This document shows positions 60,491 to 64,000 of a DNA stretch of 64,000 bases, piece by piece. Position 1 is the stretch's first letter; each line of letters opens with the position of its first letter. A program made the translations under genes and the position numbers. The notes under the pieces were generated by a model that searched no databases, was not told the origin of the DNA, and saw nothing but the letters and a program-made list of their open reading frames with translations. This stretch comes from Berberis thunbergii (Eukaryota > Streptophyta > Magnoliopsida > Ranunculales > Berberidaceae): contig QNQO01000822.1 of NCBI GenBank assembly GCA_003290165.1, positions 124,001 to 188,000 on the forward strand. Direction: 5' to 3'.

Positions 60491-62460
60491 TATGGTAATT
60501 TTGAGCCATACTGTTAAAGTTCAAAAAAAAAGGTGAAGGGTTTCTTTCTTTTTTACATGAAATTGACATTAAAGGGGTAATAAGTACAAGAGAAGAATAA
60601 GAGTCACACAAGGTTACAAATTAGGGTTTGTGGAGAAACAGTTTGACAGTAGTAGTTTCTTGTCATTCTCTACTTAAAATAAAGAAAAAATAAATAAATA
60701 AAACCTCTACAAAGGTACATATGTAAGATCATCACAACCAACAAATTTTGAATAGTGTTTTTGGTACTTCATTTAATTTTGCCTATTTTTGTAGGGGAGT
60801 TTATACAGTAAAGGAACAGTAGGAGAATGGATAGAGAAGAAATGCCAAGTCTTTGTTTGGTTTCATCTTGGGTATGTGACCATGATACTAGATCAGTGAA
60901 ATTGATCAATAAATGCCTGTAGACATGAACTTTCTTTATATATGTTGAGTGATTTTGTTTCAGATTTTACTATTATGTTGGTAAGGGTGATTGAAAACAT
61001 CAAAATTTGTGTAAATTGTTACTACTTTGAGCCAAAAGTTTTATGTCAAATACCAATATATGTATATATAAATTGTTTTATGTTTACTTCTTTCTATGGA
61101 GCTTAATTTAAATCACTAAGGGAAGGTGGGTTTTATTATATGTATCTCTAAGGGTAGGTTACGTTTTGGAAAGAAAAAGAAAAAAAACCCTAATAGATTA
61201 AAGAACGAAAATGTTAAAAGAAATAGATCTTTTATAAATATTTCCCATGGATCTTTTCTTCATGGTTCGGGTATTCAATTTTTTTAATCAAATGTTACAC
61301 TCTTCAGTCTTCACTCACCGTAGAGATCTCAGAATAAGTTAGTTTTTGTTGAAGTAAATTTGAATTAAAAAATTCAATTCCTATCTTTTTTTAGTCTAGA
61401 GATTCTTATGAAGTTATAGGAAGAACTTCTACAATTGTGTTCCGTAAAATTTGTAACCAAAATTTCTATCTTTTTATTCCCTCTTGACAAGTTAACAGAA
61501 ACCACTCTTTAGCGAAGTCAAACAGGCAAATTGTATTAAACCGGTACATTTTCTTTTCCGATGAGCCATTTAAGCCCTATTTTTCCAGAGGTTTAGGGTT
61601 TGTTATTGGAGATGCTCTAATGGGATGAACACCCCAATACATTGAGAAAACCGAGTCTTGAAGTTTGGCCCCGAAAATAGATATAACTTGCAACATTATC
61701 CTCGAGTCGAAGGAAACAACAAACTCCATACATTCGTGATGATCATGATTTGGGTGATTACTCATCTAAAATAAGTTATAGATGGAATTTGATATGAGCC
61801 CACTCTAGAGAATGAGGAACAAATAGGGGAAATGAAAATGACCTCTCATCAATAATTCTCCAACAACAAAGTGGAGAGATTCCTTTTTTCTTTTTCTTTT
61901 TTATAAAACCAAAACTAAAAGAAAACACACAACTTTGTAACAACCACTAATGAGAAATTTTAAAAGCTTCCCTCATTAGGTCTAAAACCCCTTTAAAGCC
62001 ATTGTTTTGATGTTCATCTCAAATAAGAAAAATGGAGAGAAGCTTTTCCACCAGTTTGTGGTTTTTAGAGATGAAATGGAAGTAAGTTCCTGATGCCATA
62101 GATTTTCTCCCAAGGAAAAGAAAAAGGGTTTCTGGTTATATGTTAGCTTCCTCCATTATGCTCTATGTGGGGGCACCAATTAATGGAATAACACAACTGT
62201 TTCCAGTGAAAGCCAAACTAGTAATCACCTCTATGGTCAAGTCAATAAAAACATTCCATGGGATCATTCCCTCCATGGAAAATTACTCTTTTGGTGAAAA
62301 TAATGGCTAATTTTATAAATATTAAGGACATGGTCCTTTTGAAAAAAAAAATCCATGTATTTGATAAATTTTAAGTGGTGTAAAAAAATAAAAATTTTAA
62401 GGCTTCAAAACTCTTCTGGAAAACTGGAAACGAGATTCCCTACTGAATAACTTGAGTTTC
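60491..62460. other. Intergenic, nothing recognised
   Basis: AT-rich and stop-dense. The small minus frame at 61577-61765 shows no family features. Confidence 0.45.
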
Positions 62461-63506
62461 CCTTGAAGGCCTACTTTTCAACAAAATAGATCATGTAGGT
62501 ACCATAGTTGAAGTAATGGCTAATTAGTACATACTTTTATAAATTTATGACAAATAAAGATTTACTTCTTAACATTGGTTAATAAACAAAGTAATGATGA
62601 GATAATTTTACCCTTCCTAACTTCAAAAATCATAGTGTGAATCGAGATATCATCTATTATACATATAATCAACTTTTCAATGACGTGAATAATTGTCTTC
62701 TTCTTCAAACCCCTTTCTCGCCATACTCAAAATAATCACGGCCTGCCTCTGCAATCTAACTGCAGAAACACAGACTAAGGAAACAATAATAACTCTGATA
62801 CTTATATCTACTAGGCCATTAATTAAATCCATAACGGATGGATGTATATTAGAAATTGCTTCATGCATGGCTATCCTATGTCTGAAACATAGCGATGGAG
62901 TGCTATGAAATAGAAATTAATATATATTCGTACCAAACTTGCATAAAGAAATTGAAACTTCGATTGATTTATTACATTGTACCTCATTGGCTTAACTTAA
63001 TGCAACCATGGCCCTCAATGACAAGCTGGATATGCCGATATGATTCTTAAACTATTTTTTGTTATGTTTTGAAGTGTCGGCGTCAATAGAAAGGATTGGT
63101 GAATTAGCTATTAATTTTTGTAGTGGACTAATAACGATTAAAATTTTTCCAAAGTTGGGTGTTTGGAGTTTGATGATCTTGGACTTTGGAGGAAGGCCGT
63201 GATTATTTTGGGCATAGAGAGAAAAGGGATTTAGGGAAGAAGATAATATTCACGTAACTGATATCACTCATCTTTGCATTGAAAAGTTGATTTAGATGCA
63301 TGATAGATGATATCTCGATATTTAAATTATGACTTTTGAGATTAAGAAGGGTAAGATTGTCTCATTACTTTTCTTGTTAACTAAGGTTAAGAAATTATGC
63401 TTATTTGTCATAAATTAAAAAAAGAAAGTATTAAACTATTAATTAGTTATTACTTCAACTATGGTACCTAAATGATCTATTTTGTTGAAAAATAAGTTAT
63501 CAAGGT
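62461..63506. mobile_element. Long-terminal-inverted-repeat element (MULE-like)
   Basis: The left arm (about 62461-62750) and right arm (about 63195-63506) are inverted copies: TTTTCAACAAAATAGATCAT, GGTACCATAGTTGAAGTAAT, GAGATATCATCTAT and CAAAATAATCACGGCC all recur in reverse complement. Arms are roughly 300 bp, spacer about 445 bp. Long arms suit Mutator-like or foldback elements. There is no transposase and I could not fix a 9 bp duplication. Confidence 0.7.
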
Positions 63507-63774
63507 CATTTTCTGCTTTCTTTAATCTCGTGGTCTCATTGCACTTACAAATTCTTAAAAACTATTACACGATAATATGAACTTATTCATGAACAATCTA
63601 AAAGCTTGGACTAGTTGAGAATATTTGTTTGACATGATGAAATTTCGTAAAGCGTGGGAAAATGAAAATGGGGTAGATAAGAAAAGATGGTAGTAGGAGA
63701 TAAGCAAGGTTGAAAATGATATCCGAATGTAAATTTACGTATGATATCCGAATCTCTACAACCAAACATAACAT

Positions 63775-63822
63775 TACCTAGTGGTATCACCCGCCAAGCT
63801 CTAACCATTGGCATTTCAATGC
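63775..63822 (-). mobile_element. SINE relic
   Basis: The minus strand has CCAATGGTTAGAGCTTGGCG and TGATACCACTAGG, matching the SINE at 48003. Truncated. Confidence 0.45.
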
Positions 63823-64000
63823 AGACTCAATAATATCAAACAAGGAAATGTCTTCTTGGATTTTATAGTCTTTGCCTACCGAAAAACATATAAAGGTTAT
63901 GCTTAATTGGTTGCTACAAATTCATTACATCAGAAAACAAATAACCCATCTCAATGGCTTTTGTAAATTGTGATCATAGCCAACTCAGACAAATATATTA

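Overview
This is a window of plant nuclear DNA, most likely from a eudicot. The genes have GT-AG introns, and the families present are plant families: a SEPALLATA-type MADS-box gene, a sieve-element-occlusion (SEO) gene, an AP2/B3 (RAV-type) gene, DUF3339 miniature membrane proteins, and histone H2A, WAPL and ABCC fragments. The intergenic DNA is AT-rich and packed with hAT, CACTA, gypsy, copia, LINE, SINE and MITE remnants. No bacterial operon, CRISPR array, rRNA or functional tRNA was seen. Exon limits were read by eye from splice signals and family knowledge. Nothing was aligned by computer.

Layout. 1-5653: right part of a CACTA transposon carrying a histone H2A exon and a WAPL (cohesin-release factor) gene fragment, itself interrupted by a 2.07 kb insertion. 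5654-8362: intergenic, with a 787 bp hAT element. 8363-11658 (minus): six-exon SEO (P-protein) gene with two apparent single-base frameshifts. 12.8-20 kb: a repeat-rich mosaic holding a second CACTA left end (15275), a second H2A+WAPL copy (16081-17192) joined to an antisense ABCC transporter fragment and a hAT end, and a 1.1 kb segment present twice (13.2 and 18.9 kb). 21.4-30.9 kb: three intact 69-residue DUF3339 genes in the same orientation, separated by MITEs, a large inverted-repeat structure (22.1-26.4 kb) and a nested MITE/foldback (26.6-27.95 kb). 31.9-35.0 kb: two hAT elements with perfect 8 bp target-site duplications. The second splits the reading frame of a small membrane-protein gene and carries a captured exon. 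37-39.1 kb: a decayed transposase-associated Myb/NAM-type relic and copia LTR remnants.

39.9-58.1 kb (minus): an 8-exon SEP1/2-like E-class MADS-box gene whose coding exons all join in phase (242 aa). Its 11.4 kb intron 2 contains a complete single-exon AP2/B3 transcription-factor gene on the opposite strand, two hAT elements, an internally deleted gypsy element and several SINEs. The last 6 kb, upstream of the MADS gene, is non-coding apart from a 1 kb element with roughly 300 bp inverted arms and SINE copies.

Intact genes that probably work here: the SEP-like gene, the nested AP2/B3 gene and the three DUF3339 genes. SEO is nearly complete but frame-broken as read. WAPL, H2A and ABCC are captured or decayed fragments. 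The strongest leads are gene-fragment-capturing CACTA and hAT elements, a hAT insertion inside a coding exon, and a transcription-factor gene nested in another transcription-factor gene.
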